Below are positions 1 to 7,281 of a stretch of 12,288 nucleotides of DNA, piece by piece. The position numbers and the translations under genes were made by a program. A model generated the notes under the pieces. It saw nothing but the letters and a program-made list of their open reading frames with translations. It was not told the DNA's origin and did no database searches. The DNA comes from Lachnospiraceae bacterium (GTDB lineage: Bacteria; Bacillota_A; Clostridia; Lachnospirales; Lachnospiraceae): the NCBI GenBank assembly GCA_017632755.1, contig JAGBQU010000013.1, positions 1 to 12,288 on the forward strand, written 5' to 3'. The stretch's first letter is position 1, and every line of letters starts with the position of its first letter.

Positions 1-936
1 GGCTGTTATCTGTTTCTGATCGGCTGTATGCTCCTTACATTGCTGCAACAGTTCTTCCTGCGCCAAAAAGACGGAGCGTGGGACGAGTGGCCGGGGATTT
101 TTTTATTGTTTTTGACGATCCTGGGCTGCATCTTGTTTTACATTTTGTGGGAGACGGGCACGCAGTATTCTCTCGTCGTTTTCCCGCTCTTTTTCCTGAC
201 AGCGTCGCTTTGCGGGGAGCATGCGCCAAAGAAAGAGGGCAAGGCGGGAGTGTTTGCGGCTTTGACGCCGAGGAGGCGTTTGGGGCTCGAACTGGCGCTG
301 GGACTTTTTGCCTTTGCCGCTTTTTGCATCCTTTGCGGGAAGGTGCGCCCTGTCTTTACGGATCAGTCCTATGAGAGAGATGATGTCGCAGTGCTGCAGC
401 TTTTGGCAAACGAGCCGTGGGAACTTCGGGATGGAAAAGTGCTGACACAGGAACTCGTTACGGACCGTCCCGTAAATAAGATGATCTTTCAGTATCGAAA
501 CTTTGTGACGGATGGGAGCAACGACAGCGTCTACCTGGTGCGGCTGATCGGAAATGAACCTGTGTGGGAAGAGAGCATTGTGGCCGAGAAGCAGCCGCAA
601 AACGGAGCCTTTATCAAGTCGTTTGAAGAGATCCCGCCGGGCAGCTACAAGCTTGAGATCCGTAAAACAGCGGGGAGCGAGGAGAAGAATCTGTCCTTTG
701 TCGCCTACCGGATGGGCGGTTATGATGCCTATACAAACGGCAGACTGCTGCTGGGCAAAGAGCCGCAGGATATGGATCTGATGATCGGACTGTACCAAAC
801 AGCGGGAGGTACATACACGACAGCCCGAAAATATGTTGTTTTCCGGCTAGTTGGTTTTGCGTACTTTCTATTTTGGGAAATATGTTGTATACTACTATAT
901 AAATGTGATATAAAGGGTAAGTCCGGGGATAAATAA
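1..936 (+). CDS. GT-C (GT39-like) membrane glycosyltransferase, C-terminal part
   Basis: The frame is open from base 1, so the gene starts before the window; 311 residues are visible, ending at TAA 934-936. The visible part begins with hydrophobic segments at about residues 1-20 and 32-70. The second contains an ILWETGTQYSLVVFPLF stretch, which resembles the W-E-x-x-x-x-Y signature of the last membrane helices in GT39/ArnT-type transferases. Another helix lies near residues 98-114. A hydrophilic domain of about 170 residues follows, with a PPGSYKLEIRKT stretch that looks like a beta-sandwich, and a final helix lies close to the C-terminus. By family topology the domain should face outside. 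The likely role is transfer of a sugar from a polyprenyl-phosphate donor to a surface glycan. The catalytic N-terminal half is not in view, so acceptor and activity are unknown. It is the first visible gene of the plus-strand cluster. Confidence 0.62.
   Translation, partial: GCYLFLIGCMLLTLLQQFFLRQKDGAWDEWPGIFLLFLTILGCILFYILWETGTQYSLVVFPLFFLTASLCGEHAPKKEGKAGVFAALTPRRRLGLELALGLFAFAAFCILCGKVRPVFTDQSYERDDVAVLQLLANEPWELRDGKVLTQELVTDRPVNKMIFQYRNFVTDGSNDSVYLVRLIGNEPVWEESIVAEKQPQNGAFIKSFEEIPPGSYKLEIRKTAGSEEKNLSFVAYRMGGYDAYTNGRLLLGKEPQDMDLMIGLYQTAGGTYTTARKYVVFRLVGFAYFLFWEICCILLYKCDIKGKSGDK
873..903 (+). promoter_or_regulatory. Weak candidate sigma-A promoter inside the end of the first gene
   Basis: TTGGGA at 873-878 is followed after 17 nt by TATATA at 896-901, or after 19 nt by TATAAA at 898-903. 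This lies in an AT-rich patch that also codes the last membrane helix of the first gene. It could supply an internal start for the genes from 1042 onward. Both hexamers match the consensus only partly, and the patch is AT-rich for coding reasons, so this is a guess. Confidence 0.22.
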
Positions 937-1041
937 GACAGAGGCAAATGCAAAACAAAAAGTGAATGATGTAATAGGGGAAAGAGACGGATACGAAAAA
1001 GAGAGCGTATGCAGAAAAGAAAAGGGTAAAAGGAAAAGCAG

Positions 1042-1815
1042 ATGGAAGAAAAGAAGATGTTGAAAGTTTCGGTCATCACCATGACATACAATGACTGTGA
1101 GAATCTGAAAAAGAGCATCAAAAAGATTCTGGCACAGGACTATCCGAATATGGAATATATCGTCGTTGACGGAGGATCGACGGACGGAACGATCGAGGTG
1201 CTTAAGCAGGCGGAGGTGGATTTTGGCGGTCGCATGCGCTGGATTTCGGAACCGGACCGTGGCCTCTACGATGCACTCAACAAGGGGATCGCGATGTCCA
1301 CCGGTGATGTGGTCGGCATTATGAATGATGAATTTGTCGACTCCCATGTGATCTCTTTGATGGTCAAGACCTTGGAGTGGACAGGCGCGGACGGTGTACA
1401 CGGCGATGTGGACTATGTGCAGGGAAACCGTGTGATCCGCAGATGGCGTATGGGAGAGGGGCGCATCGGCGCAGGCTGGATGCCGAGTCATCCCACCCTG
1501 TATATGCGCAGAGAGGTCTATGAAAAGTATGGCGTTTACAAGATCGATTATCGGATCGCGGCAGACTATGAGCTGATGATCCGTATCCTGAAGGATAAAA
1601 AGGTAAAACTTGCCTACATCAATCAGGTGATCGTGCACATGTTCCATGGAGAGAACTCTACCAGTACGGGAGGCTTCCGTAATTATATCGAGTCGTTTAT
1701 GGAAGGTTACCGGGCTCTGAGAGAAAACCAAGTGCCGTTTTCGCTTGCCGTAAACTGTATCCGGACCTGTCGCGTTCTCATGCAGTTTGTGAGAGGCAGA
1801 CTGGGCAGGAACTAA
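1042..1815 (+). CDS. Family 2 glycosyltransferase (GT-A fold)
   Basis: A 257-residue soluble GT2 enzyme that should transfer a sugar from a nucleotide donor on the cytoplasmic side. The N-terminus has the beta-strand KVSVITMTYND, then VVDGGSTDGT (43-50) for nucleotide binding, then SEPDRGLYDALNKG (69-82), all typical of the WcaA/WcaE-like branch. The C-terminal half has MPSHPTLYMRREVYEKYG and AADYELMIR, the acceptor and catalytic region of this group. The metal-binding motif is unusual: relatives read roughly N-S-D-D-F, while here it is N95-D96-E97-F98. The ATG at 1042 has AGGA at 1031-1034; an in-frame ATG at 1057 would also give a normal N-terminus. The gene lies 105 nt after the membrane glycosyltransferase and 84 nt before the radical SAM gene. 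The sugar specificity cannot be told. Confidence 0.9.
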   Translation: MEEKKMLKVSVITMTYNDCENLKKSIKKILAQDYPNMEYIVVDGGSTDGTIEVLKQAEVDFGGRMRWISEPDRGLYDALNKGIAMSTGDVVGIMNDEFVDSHVISLMVKTLEWTGADGVHGDVDYVQGNRVIRRWRMGEGRIGAGWMPSHPTLYMRREVYEKYGVYKIDYRIAADYELMIRILKDKKVKLAYINQVIVHMFHGENSTSTGGFRNYIESFMEGYRALRENQVPFSLAVNCIRTCRVLMQFVRGRLGRN

Positions 1816-1824
1816 CGAATGGAA

Positions 1825-1870
1825 GTAATTGCGAAAGTTGTCAGTATCAGAGTTTCGCAAACGCCTATAT
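1825..1870. repeat. Intergenic inverted repeat, short form
   Basis: In the 84-nt gap between the GT2 and radical SAM genes, TTGCGAAA (1829-1836) and TTTCGCAA (1853-1860) form a perfect 8-bp stem around a 16-nt loop. The left arm extends to GTAATTGCGAAA (1825-1836), which recurs exactly at 7285-7296. The right arm continues as GCAAACGCCTA (1857-1867), a close match to GCAAATGCCTA at 7260-7270 and 7349-7359. No T-run follows, so it does not look like a terminator. It may be a small mobile palindromic repeat or an mRNA structure. Confidence 0.6.
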
Positions 1871-1899
1871 AAAAAGGATGAACACAGAGAGGAGATACC

Positions 1900-2961
1900 A
1901 TGTTAGATATCAATTTTTACATGCAGTTTGATGAAGTACTTGGCAAAATCGAGAATAAGGAGCTGACCACAAAGGATCAGGTATTTGATGCTTTGGAGGA
2001 GATCCGCTCCGAGCAGCCCATTGTCTATAACATCGAGACGACAAACCGTTGCAATATGAGATGCAAAATGTGTCCGAGGACCACGATGATGACGCGCAGT
2101 ATCGAAGATATCGACAGAGAGACTTTTCTGGGTGTTGTAAGCCAGCTCCGTCCTCACAATGAGGAGGAGTGGGCGAGATGGAAGGCATACTGTGAAAAGA
2201 AATACGGTATCCGGGAGGAGGATGAGGCGAGCGAGAATCATTTCTTCCTCTATGTGATCTCCAAGGTCATTCAGCTCCATGGCTACGGTGATCCGCTTCT
2301 GGACCGCAACATGCACGAGTATGTGCAGATCCTGCATGAGAAGGGCTTCTACTCTTATTTTAGCTGCAATCCCGCAAACATCAATCTGGACCTGACCTAC
2401 AAGATGCTTGATGCAGGGCTGGACTATATCAAATATTCCATCGAGAGCGTGGACGATGCGGTGCACAAGCAGATCCGCGGTGAGCTGAGCAACTTCAGCG
2501 AGAGTTTTGAGAAGATCAAGCAGGTGCTGGATTACAAGCATGCGCATAACTTAAACACGACCATTGTCATCACGATGCTCGATTTGAACCGGACCAACCA
2601 GAAGGAAGACTATGACAAACTGATGCAGGCCTTCGAGGGGCTGGACGTGTATATCTATTTAAAGAGTGAGGACTGCCAGTGGTATCGCAAGGATTTCCAC
2701 GGTACAAAGTCCATACACTGGTCGGAGATCTGCAAGCATCCCTGGATGACGATGACGGTCAAATCAAACGGGGAAGCCACCACGTGTATGGAGGATTTCA
2801 ACAACGAGATCGTGTTCGGAGATGTTCACACGCAGACCCTAAAGGAAATCTGGGACGGAGAGGAATATCGCAAATTCCGCAGGGCGCATCTGGATGTAAA
2901 GAAGGGGATCAAATGCAACGAGCAGTGTGATATGAAGCTGATAGGAGAGTGTCTGGCATGA
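1900..2961 (+). CDS. Radical SAM enzyme with C-terminal SPASM/twitch domain
   Basis: A 353-residue protein with the radical SAM cluster motif CNMRCKMC, placing C51, C55 and C58 as ligands of the [4Fe-4S] cluster that cleaves S-adenosylmethionine. HGYGDP (127-132) occupies the place of the usual GGEP SAM-binding motif. A charged stretch of about 30 residues (85-115) sits between them. The C-terminus fits an auxiliary cluster domain: C278, 12 residues, G291, 4 residues, C296, then C339-x3-C343-x7-C351, with VFGDVHTQTLKEIWDGEEYR typical of SPASM proteins. Members modify peptides, sugars or other small molecules by hydrogen abstraction; the substrate here is unknown. GGAG at 1891-1894 precedes the ATG by 5 nt. 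The gene overlaps rmlD by 4 nt (ATGA), which implies translational coupling and hints at a role in sugar or glycan modification. Confidence 0.9.
   Translation: MLDINFYMQFDEVLGKIENKELTTKDQVFDALEEIRSEQPIVYNIETTNRCNMRCKMCPRTTMMTRSIEDIDRETFLGVVSQLRPHNEEEWARWKAYCEKKYGIREEDEASENHFFLYVISKVIQLHGYGDPLLDRNMHEYVQILHEKGFYSYFSCNPANINLDLTYKMLDAGLDYIKYSIESVDDAVHKQIRGELSNFSESFEKIKQVLDYKHAHNLNTTIVITMLDLNRTNQKEDYDKLMQAFEGLDVYIYLKSEDCQWYRKDFHGTKSIHWSEICKHPWMTMTVKSNGEATTCMEDFNNEIVFGDVHTQTLKEIWDGEEYRKFRRAHLDVKKGIKCNEQCDMKLIGECLA
2943..2949 (+). promoter_or_regulatory. Ribosome binding site that sets the rmlD start
   Basis: AGGAGAG at 2943-2949 lies 8 nt before the ATG at 2958. The upstream in-frame GTG at 2949 overlaps this site and so cannot use it. 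The ATG start also gives the usual RmlD N-terminus, with MKKIIVTGCNGQLG. Confidence 0.7.
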
Positions 2962-3803
2962 AAAAAATAATTGTAACGGGCTGTAACGGACAGCTCGGAA
3001 GAGCGATCAACGTGGAATTAGGCGGTAACAGTGCATATGAGCTTGTCAATACGGATGTGGCTGAGCTTGACATCACCAGCATTGACAAGGTGATGGAACT
3101 TGCACGTGAGGTAAAACCTTATGCGATCATCAACTGCGCTGCTCACACCGGCGTGGATGCGTGTGAGACACAGGCAGATGCCGCATACCGGATCAATGCC
3201 ATCGGCCCGCGCAATCTGAGCATTGCGGCGACCGAGACGGGTGCAAAGCTTATTCATATCTCCACGGATTATGTGCTTCCCGGAGACGGAAACGAACCAT
3301 ATACCGAGTTTGCTGCAACCGGTCCCAAGGGGATGTACGGCAGGACCAAGCTTGCAGGTGAGCTCTTTGTAAAGGATTTTGCCAAAGATTATTTTATCCT
3401 CCGTACGGCATGGCTTTACGGTGATGGAAAGAACTTTGTAAAGACGATGTTGCGTCTTTCCGAGACCAATGACACGGTCCGCGTCGTTGGAGATCAGTTC
3501 GGGACGCCTACCTCCGCAAAGGAGCTTGCAAAAGCGATCGCCTATCTGCTTCCGAGCGAAAATTACGGTCTGTTCCATGCAACCTGTGAGGGAAGCACCA
3601 ACTGGGCGGACTTTACGCGTAAGATCTTTGAGATGACAGGAAAGAGTACCAAGGTTGCATCGATCACGACCGAGGAGTTTGGGGCACCGGCTCCCAGACC
3701 TGCCTATTCAGTTCTCGAAAACTATATGTTCAAGCTGACGACAGATTTCAGCTTTGCCCAGTGGGAGGAGGCGCTCGCTGTGTATTTGAAGGAATTGGCA
3801 TAG
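2958..3803 (+). CDS. rmlD: dTDP-4-dehydrorhamnose reductase
   Basis: A 281-residue short-chain dehydrogenase that performs the last step of dTDP-L-rhamnose synthesis: NADPH reduction of dTDP-4-dehydro-6-deoxy-L-mannose. The Rossmann motif TGCNGQLG is at 7-14, NCAAHTGVDACE at 59-70, STDYV at 102-106, and the catalytic Y127-x3-K131 pair is in MYGRTKLAGE. Near the C-terminus APAPRPAYSVLEN matches the R-P-x-x-S-x-L-x-N feature typical of RmlD. Length is normal for the family. The enzyme is cytoplasmic. The start overlaps the stop of the radical SAM gene by 4 nt, and the next gene follows after 15 nt. rmlA, rmlB and rmlC are absent from the window and may lie further upstream or elsewhere. The presence of rmlD is the best evidence that the glycan contains rhamnose, although RmlD-like paralogues with other substrates exist. 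Confidence 0.93.
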   Translation: MKKIIVTGCNGQLGRAINVELGGNSAYELVNTDVAELDITSIDKVMELAREVKPYAIINCAAHTGVDACETQADAAYRINAIGPRNLSIAATETGAKLIHISTDYVLPGDGNEPYTEFAATGPKGMYGRTKLAGELFVKDFAKDYFILRTAWLYGDGKNFVKTMLRLSETNDTVRVVGDQFGTPTSAKELAKAIAYLLPSENYGLFHATCEGSTNWADFTRKIFEMTGKSTKVASITTEEFGAPAPRPAYSVLENYMFKLTTDFSFAQWEEALAVYLKELA

Positions 3804-3818
3804 CTAAAGGAGCAGGTT

Positions 3819-5048
3819 ATGGCGCATAAAGATTTAAGACAGACAGCATTCATAAACAGAACGATCGGAAGGACATCCATAACTTATATGGATGGACTTC
3901 TTTTTGTCGTGCTTACGGTGGCAGCGCTTGTGATGCGATATGCACTCAGGAACGTCGTCGCGGGTGACTACAAGATGTTTTTTGAACCCTGGGTGGCCAC
4001 GCTGCGTCAGGCCGGTGGCGGTATCAAGGGACTGGCGGCAGAATTTGAGTATGTGGATTATACGACTCCATATTTATTTATCCTATCCTGCATCAGTATC
4101 TGTCCTTTTTTGAATACACTTCTTCTGATGAAGATGGTCTCTATATTTTTTGACTTTGTAGCCGCATTTGCCGCCATGGCGATCGTGTATGATCTGCGCA
4201 AAAGTTTTCGCCCCGCGGTGATCGCTTACGGCGTATTTTTATTTGCTCCGACGGTGATCGCAAACGGTTCCATGTGGGCACAGTGTGATTTCATTTTCAC
4301 CAGCTTTGTGATGTGGGCGCTCTATTTTATCCTGAAGGAAAAGCCGGTTCCCGCAATGATCTTTTATGGGATCGCCTTTGCATTTAAGCTTCAGACGCTT
4401 TTTATCGCCCCGCTCTTTGTGATCCTCTGGATGAAGAAACGGGTAAAGCTGTGGCACTTTTTGTTCCTGCCGATCATGTATGTGGTTGGGATGATCCCTG
4501 CGCTGATCGCGGGAAAGGGGTTCTGGGAGCTGATCAGTGTCTACTTTTTCCAGGCGAACGGAGCGATGGACATCTATGCGCTCTCCCACAAATTCCCGAA
4601 TGTGTATCAGTTTGTAGGCACAGACTCCTTTTTGTATGAGTATGCGGATGCAGGCATCTGGATGACGCTGGCGGCGCTCATGGTTTTGATGTATTCGCTT
4701 GCGCGTGTGCAGTATGAGTTAAACGGCGAGCGCATGATTCGCATGGGCATGCTCTTTACGATGACGGTGGTATTTTTCCTGCCGCATATGCACGAGCGTT
4801 ACGCGGTCTTAGTGGATGTGCTTGCGATTTTATATGTATTTTTTAACCCGAAGAAATTTTATATTCCGCTTTTGACACTCCTGTGTTCTTTTGCGGGTTA
4901 TACCATGTATCTGGCACAGAATGATCTCGTGCCGATGTATGTTTATGCAGTTATCTTTTTCCTGCTGCTCGCAGATCACGCGGTCAGCGTATTTACTGCC
5001 ATCCGGGGAGAGGAGCGCAGTCTGTGGGAGGTGATCCGGCGTGGATGA
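3819..5048 (+). CDS. Gpi18-like polytopic (GT-C) glycosyltransferase
   Basis: A 409-residue polytopic membrane protein with about 10 hydrophobic segments. It carries the pattern of bacterial Gpi18-like mannosyltransferases (COG5542): an extracytoplasmic loop with G49-D50-Y51 after the first helix, the candidate catalytic aspartate; SMWAQCDFIFTS (151-162), matching the W-x-Q-x-D motif; a lysine in FAFKLQTLF (K190); SHKFPNVYQFVG; and LPHMHERY (321-328). Such enzymes take a sugar from a polyprenyl-phosphate donor and add it to a glycan on the outer face. AAAGGAG at 3806-3812 is 6 nt before the ATG. Its stop overlaps the start of the next gene, a shorter paralogue, by 8 nt. Donor and acceptor are unknown; the family assignment rests on motif pattern. 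Confidence 0.8.
   Translation: MAHKDLRQTAFINRTIGRTSITYMDGLLFVVLTVAALVMRYALRNVVAGDYKMFFEPWVATLRQAGGGIKGLAAEFEYVDYTTPYLFILSCISICPFLNTLLLMKMVSIFFDFVAAFAAMAIVYDLRKSFRPAVIAYGVFLFAPTVIANGSMWAQCDFIFTSFVMWALYFILKEKPVPAMIFYGIAFAFKLQTLFIAPLFVILWMKKRVKLWHFLFLPIMYVVGMIPALIAGKGFWELISVYFFQANGAMDIYALSHKFPNVYQFVGTDSFLYEYADAGIWMTLAALMVLMYSLARVQYELNGERMIRMGMLFTMTVVFFLPHMHERYAVLVDVLAILYVFFNPKKFYIPLLTLLCSFAGYTMYLAQNDLVPMYVYAVIFFLLLADHAVSVFTAIRGEERSLWEVIRRG
5027..5035 (+). promoter_or_regulatory. Strong ribosome binding site for a GTG start
   Basis: GGAGGTGAT at 5027-5035, a near-perfect anti-Shine-Dalgarno complement, lies inside the end of the preceding gene and 9 nt (from GGAGG) before GTG 5041. It supports GTG as the true start even though the frames overlap by 8 nt. 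Confidence 0.75.
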
Positions 5049-6108
5049 GTTTTTGACAGATTTTTTGGTAAAAGAAAAAAAGGCGGGCAGGATTCTGCTG
5101 GCTCCGCTTGACATCCTTCTTTTGATCGGCATGACGGTCTGCGGTGTGATGCTCAGGTTTAGCGTTGCCGGGTACTGCATACTTCCTGCATCCGGCGTTT
5201 ATGCAGCATATGAGAGAGGACTTAAGCTTGCCGGATACGGTTTTGACTTTGCGATCGCAGTGTTAATGGCGATACTGGTATGGCAGCTTACTGCAGGAAA
5301 AAAGCGTGCATTTCTGGCTTACGGCATCACCTTCACGCTTCCCGTGCTTGTGTCGGGGAGTGCGATGTGGGGAATGGGCGATGCCATCTATCTGTTTGTG
5401 CTTCTGCTTGCCTTTGGATTGCTCCTTTTGGGAAAAGGTGAGTTTTCGCTCCTTCTGCTGGGCGTTGGCATTTTTTTGAACATGCATGCGCTGTTTTTGC
5501 TGCCGGTCTATCTTCTGCTCCTTTATAGAGGAAAGATCCGACTCTATGCTTTTGTACCGCCCATAGCGCTGGGCATATTGCATTTTATCCCGGTATTGCA
5601 ACGGGGGTATCCGATTTTTGTCGTGCAGCGGCTTTTGCTTGCAGCGAGAGAGGAAACGCTTCTCAGCTACAACTGTCCGAACGTGTTTGCTCTGATCGGA
5701 CCGGATAAATTCGTGGCGGAATACCAAGTGGTTTCGTGGGTCTTTGCCATCGGTTTTGTGCTGATGCTCCTGGCGGTGCTGGCGGGGAAAGAGCAGGCAG
5801 GAAAAGAGCAGATAGCGCAGGAAAAATTGTTTGCGCTCTCGCTTTTCTTTTGTATGTTTCTTCCTTATACGCTTGCGGGTATGCATGAGAGAAGTCTGCT
5901 CCCGGCATGTATGATCGCCATGCTTTATGGATTTGTGAATCTCAGACGGTTTTATCTTCCGATCGTGCTTGTCGCGATCACGTATATCTCTTACTCTGCT
6001 TACCTCAGGGGAGAGAGTGCGGTGCCGCTCGTGGCGGTATCCTTTGCGCTTCTTGCGCTGATCGTACACATGATCTATCTTTTGAGGAGGACGTATGCAG
6101 AAGGTTGA
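5041..6108 (+). CDS. Shortened, motif-poor paralogue of the Gpi18-like glycosyltransferase
   Basis: A 355-residue polytopic membrane protein that aligns with the preceding gene by eye. Matching blocks are GSAMWGMGDAIYLF (106-119) against GSMWAQCDFIF, SYNCPNVFALIGPDKF against SHKFPNVYQFVGTDSF, and MHERSLLP (281-288) followed by LRRFYLP against MHERYAVL and PKKFYIP. The differences fall at key places. The region after the first helix is about 35-40 residues shorter, and the G-D-Y motif becomes A-G-Y-C. The helix lysine becomes N147, and HMHERY becomes GMHERS. The loss of the candidate catalytic aspartate suggests an inactive partner, a subunit or an enzyme with altered chemistry; this is inference. 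The reading frame is intact and has a strong ribosome site, so it is not an obvious pseudogene. It starts with GTG, 8 nt inside the previous gene. Confidence 0.75.
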   Translation: MDEFLTDFLVKEKKAGRILLAPLDILLLIGMTVCGVMLRFSVAGYCILPASGVYAAYERGLKLAGYGFDFAIAVLMAILVWQLTAGKKRAFLAYGITFTLPVLVSGSAMWGMGDAIYLFVLLLAFGLLLLGKGEFSLLLLGVGIFLNMHALFLLPVYLLLLYRGKIRLYAFVPPIALGILHFIPVLQRGYPIFVVQRLLLAAREETLLSYNCPNVFALIGPDKFVAEYQVVSWVFAIGFVLMLLAVLAGKEQAGKEQIAQEKLFALSLFFCMFLPYTLAGMHERSLLPACMIAMLYGFVNLRRFYLPIVLVAITYISYSAYLRGESAVPLVAVSFALLALIVHMIYLLRRTYAEG

Positions 6109-7249
6109 GAGGCTTGATTATCTGAATGGGTTAAAGGTCCTGGCATTTTTGCGAGTGTTTCGCGTTCACTTTTTGAACATTTTCTATCCCGGACTTTATT
6201 CCTTAAATCCCGAGGTGTTTCACACGCAGCGTGGGATCGAGCGCATTGTGGCGACAACGCCTCTGGACATCGTGATAGCGGGTAAATTCGGCGTTCGACT
6301 GTTTTTTATCATGAGTGGTTTTCTGGCGGCCCGGAGATTTTTTATGACAGGGGATGAAAAGGCACTTTCAGAGGGGGCGTTCAAGAAATATTTCCGGTTG
6401 GTCCTTCCGATCGCCTTTGTCAATCTATTGGTCTTTTTGGCGATGGCAGCAGGGCTTTACCACAATCAGGAGGCTGCCGTTTTGGGAAACTCTGTGGATC
6501 TGTTCGGAAATTACAATCAGTTTTCTCCTTCCTTGTGGGGGGCGCTGGGAGAAGCATTTTGGGGTTGCTTTCTGACCGGATCGAATGATTACAACGGTCC
6601 GCTCTGGTTTATACAGGTGGAGTTTTTGGGTACGCTTATGGTGGCTGCCATATTGGCGCTTTGGGGGAAAAAAAGAGCACGCTTTGCAGCATATGCGGCA
6701 GCATGCATCTTTTTTATCAAAACCGATGATTATCTGGCGGTATTTCTCGGGCTGATCCTTGCAGAGCTTTTCTACCATGACTATAAATGGGTAGAAGTGT
6801 TAAAAAAGAAGAAGGCGCTTATGTGGATCGGCCTTATCGGTTGTCTCCTGCTTGGAACCTATCCACCGATTGGCGAGTATGGTAATCTGGACGGGACGAT
6901 CTACGGACTGATCCCGCCGAAGGTCATGATCTTTTATATGATCGGTGGCTTTGGCCTGTTGTTTACCGTCTCGGCACTCGAACCGGTGCAAAAACTGTTG
7001 TCCTGTCGACTGTTCGGATGGCTTTCAAAGATATCCTATTGTTTTTACCTGGTACATTTTCCGATCCTTTGTACCGTGACCAGCATGCTGTTTATCCGGC
7101 TTTGCGGAAAGTTAAACTATCATCTGACCGCTCTTGTGTGCTATCTGATCACATTTCCCATTGTGTTGCTCATCTCCTATGTGCTGCACCTGTTTGTGGA
7201 GAAACCGGGAATCCGGCTGGCCGGAAAACTGGCGGGAAAGTTGCTATGA
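6095..7249 (+). CDS. Acyltransferase 3 family membrane protein (OafA-like)
   Basis: A 384-residue polytopic protein of the acyltransferase-3 family, which moves acyl groups, usually acetyl from cytoplasmic acetyl-CoA, onto sugars across the membrane. The first helix LNGLKVLAFLRVFRVH (10-25) aligns without gaps to the family signature and supplies the conserved histidine H25. It is unusual in carrying R20 and R23 inside the helix. GVRLFFIMSGFLAARRFF (66-83) matches the conserved second block, FKKYFRLVLP the arginine block, and GPLWFIQVEF (168-177) the L-W-x-x-x-E block. About 10 membrane helices are visible. GAGGAGG at 6084-6090 precedes the ATG by only 4 nt, and the start lies 14 nt inside the previous gene. 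It is the first of three acyltransferases; substrate not known, O-acetylation of the surface glycan being the likely role. Confidence 0.87.
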   Translation: MQKVERLDYLNGLKVLAFLRVFRVHFLNIFYPGLYSLNPEVFHTQRGIERIVATTPLDIVIAGKFGVRLFFIMSGFLAARRFFMTGDEKALSEGAFKKYFRLVLPIAFVNLLVFLAMAAGLYHNQEAAVLGNSVDLFGNYNQFSPSLWGALGEAFWGCFLTGSNDYNGPLWFIQVEFLGTLMVAAILALWGKKRARFAAYAAACIFFIKTDDYLAVFLGLILAELFYHDYKWVEVLKKKKALMWIGLIGCLLLGTYPPIGEYGNLDGTIYGLIPPKVMIFYMIGGFGLLFTVSALEPVQKLLSCRLFGWLSKISYCFYLVHFPILCTVTSMLFIRLCGKLNYHLTALVCYLITFPIVLLISYVLHLFVEKPGIRLAGKLAGKLL

Positions 7250-7257
7250 TCTTAGTA

Positions 7258-7272
7258 TTGCAAATGCCTAAA
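7258..7272 (+). repeat. Repeat arm U1 upstream of the second acyltransferase
   Basis: TTGCAAATGCCTAAA at 7258-7272 recurs exactly at 7347-7361 (arm U3), 89 nt downstream in the same gap. Bases 7258-7270 can also pair with 7282-7294 of the inverted element: 12 of 13 positions pair, two as G-U, with an 11-nt loop. Confidence 0.65.
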
Positions 7273-7281
7273 ATAGTATAG

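Noticed and set aside
103..798. A 231-codon minus-strand open frame over the first gene
   Set aside because: Antisense shadow of a coherent membrane protein frame; low-complexity basic translation with no recognisable family.
895..1860. A 321-codon minus-strand open frame over the GT2 gene
   Set aside because: It lies fully antisense to a gene with clear GT2 motifs, its translation is rich in H, R and D with no domain pattern, and it has no good ribosome site.
2949..2957. GTG at 2949 as the rmlD start
   Set aside because: It overlaps the ribosome site AGGAGAG at 2943-2949; the ATG at 2958 is correctly spaced and gives the family's normal N-terminus.
5263..6069. A 268-codon minus-strand open frame
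   Set aside because: Its translation is extremely rich in K, R, H and Q, as expected from the reverse complement of a leucine- and phenylalanine-rich membrane protein gene.
5041..6108. Reading the shorter paralogue as a pseudogene
   Set aside because: The frame is intact over 355 codons, the ribosome site is very strong and the membrane topology is regular; loss of motifs alone does not show decay.
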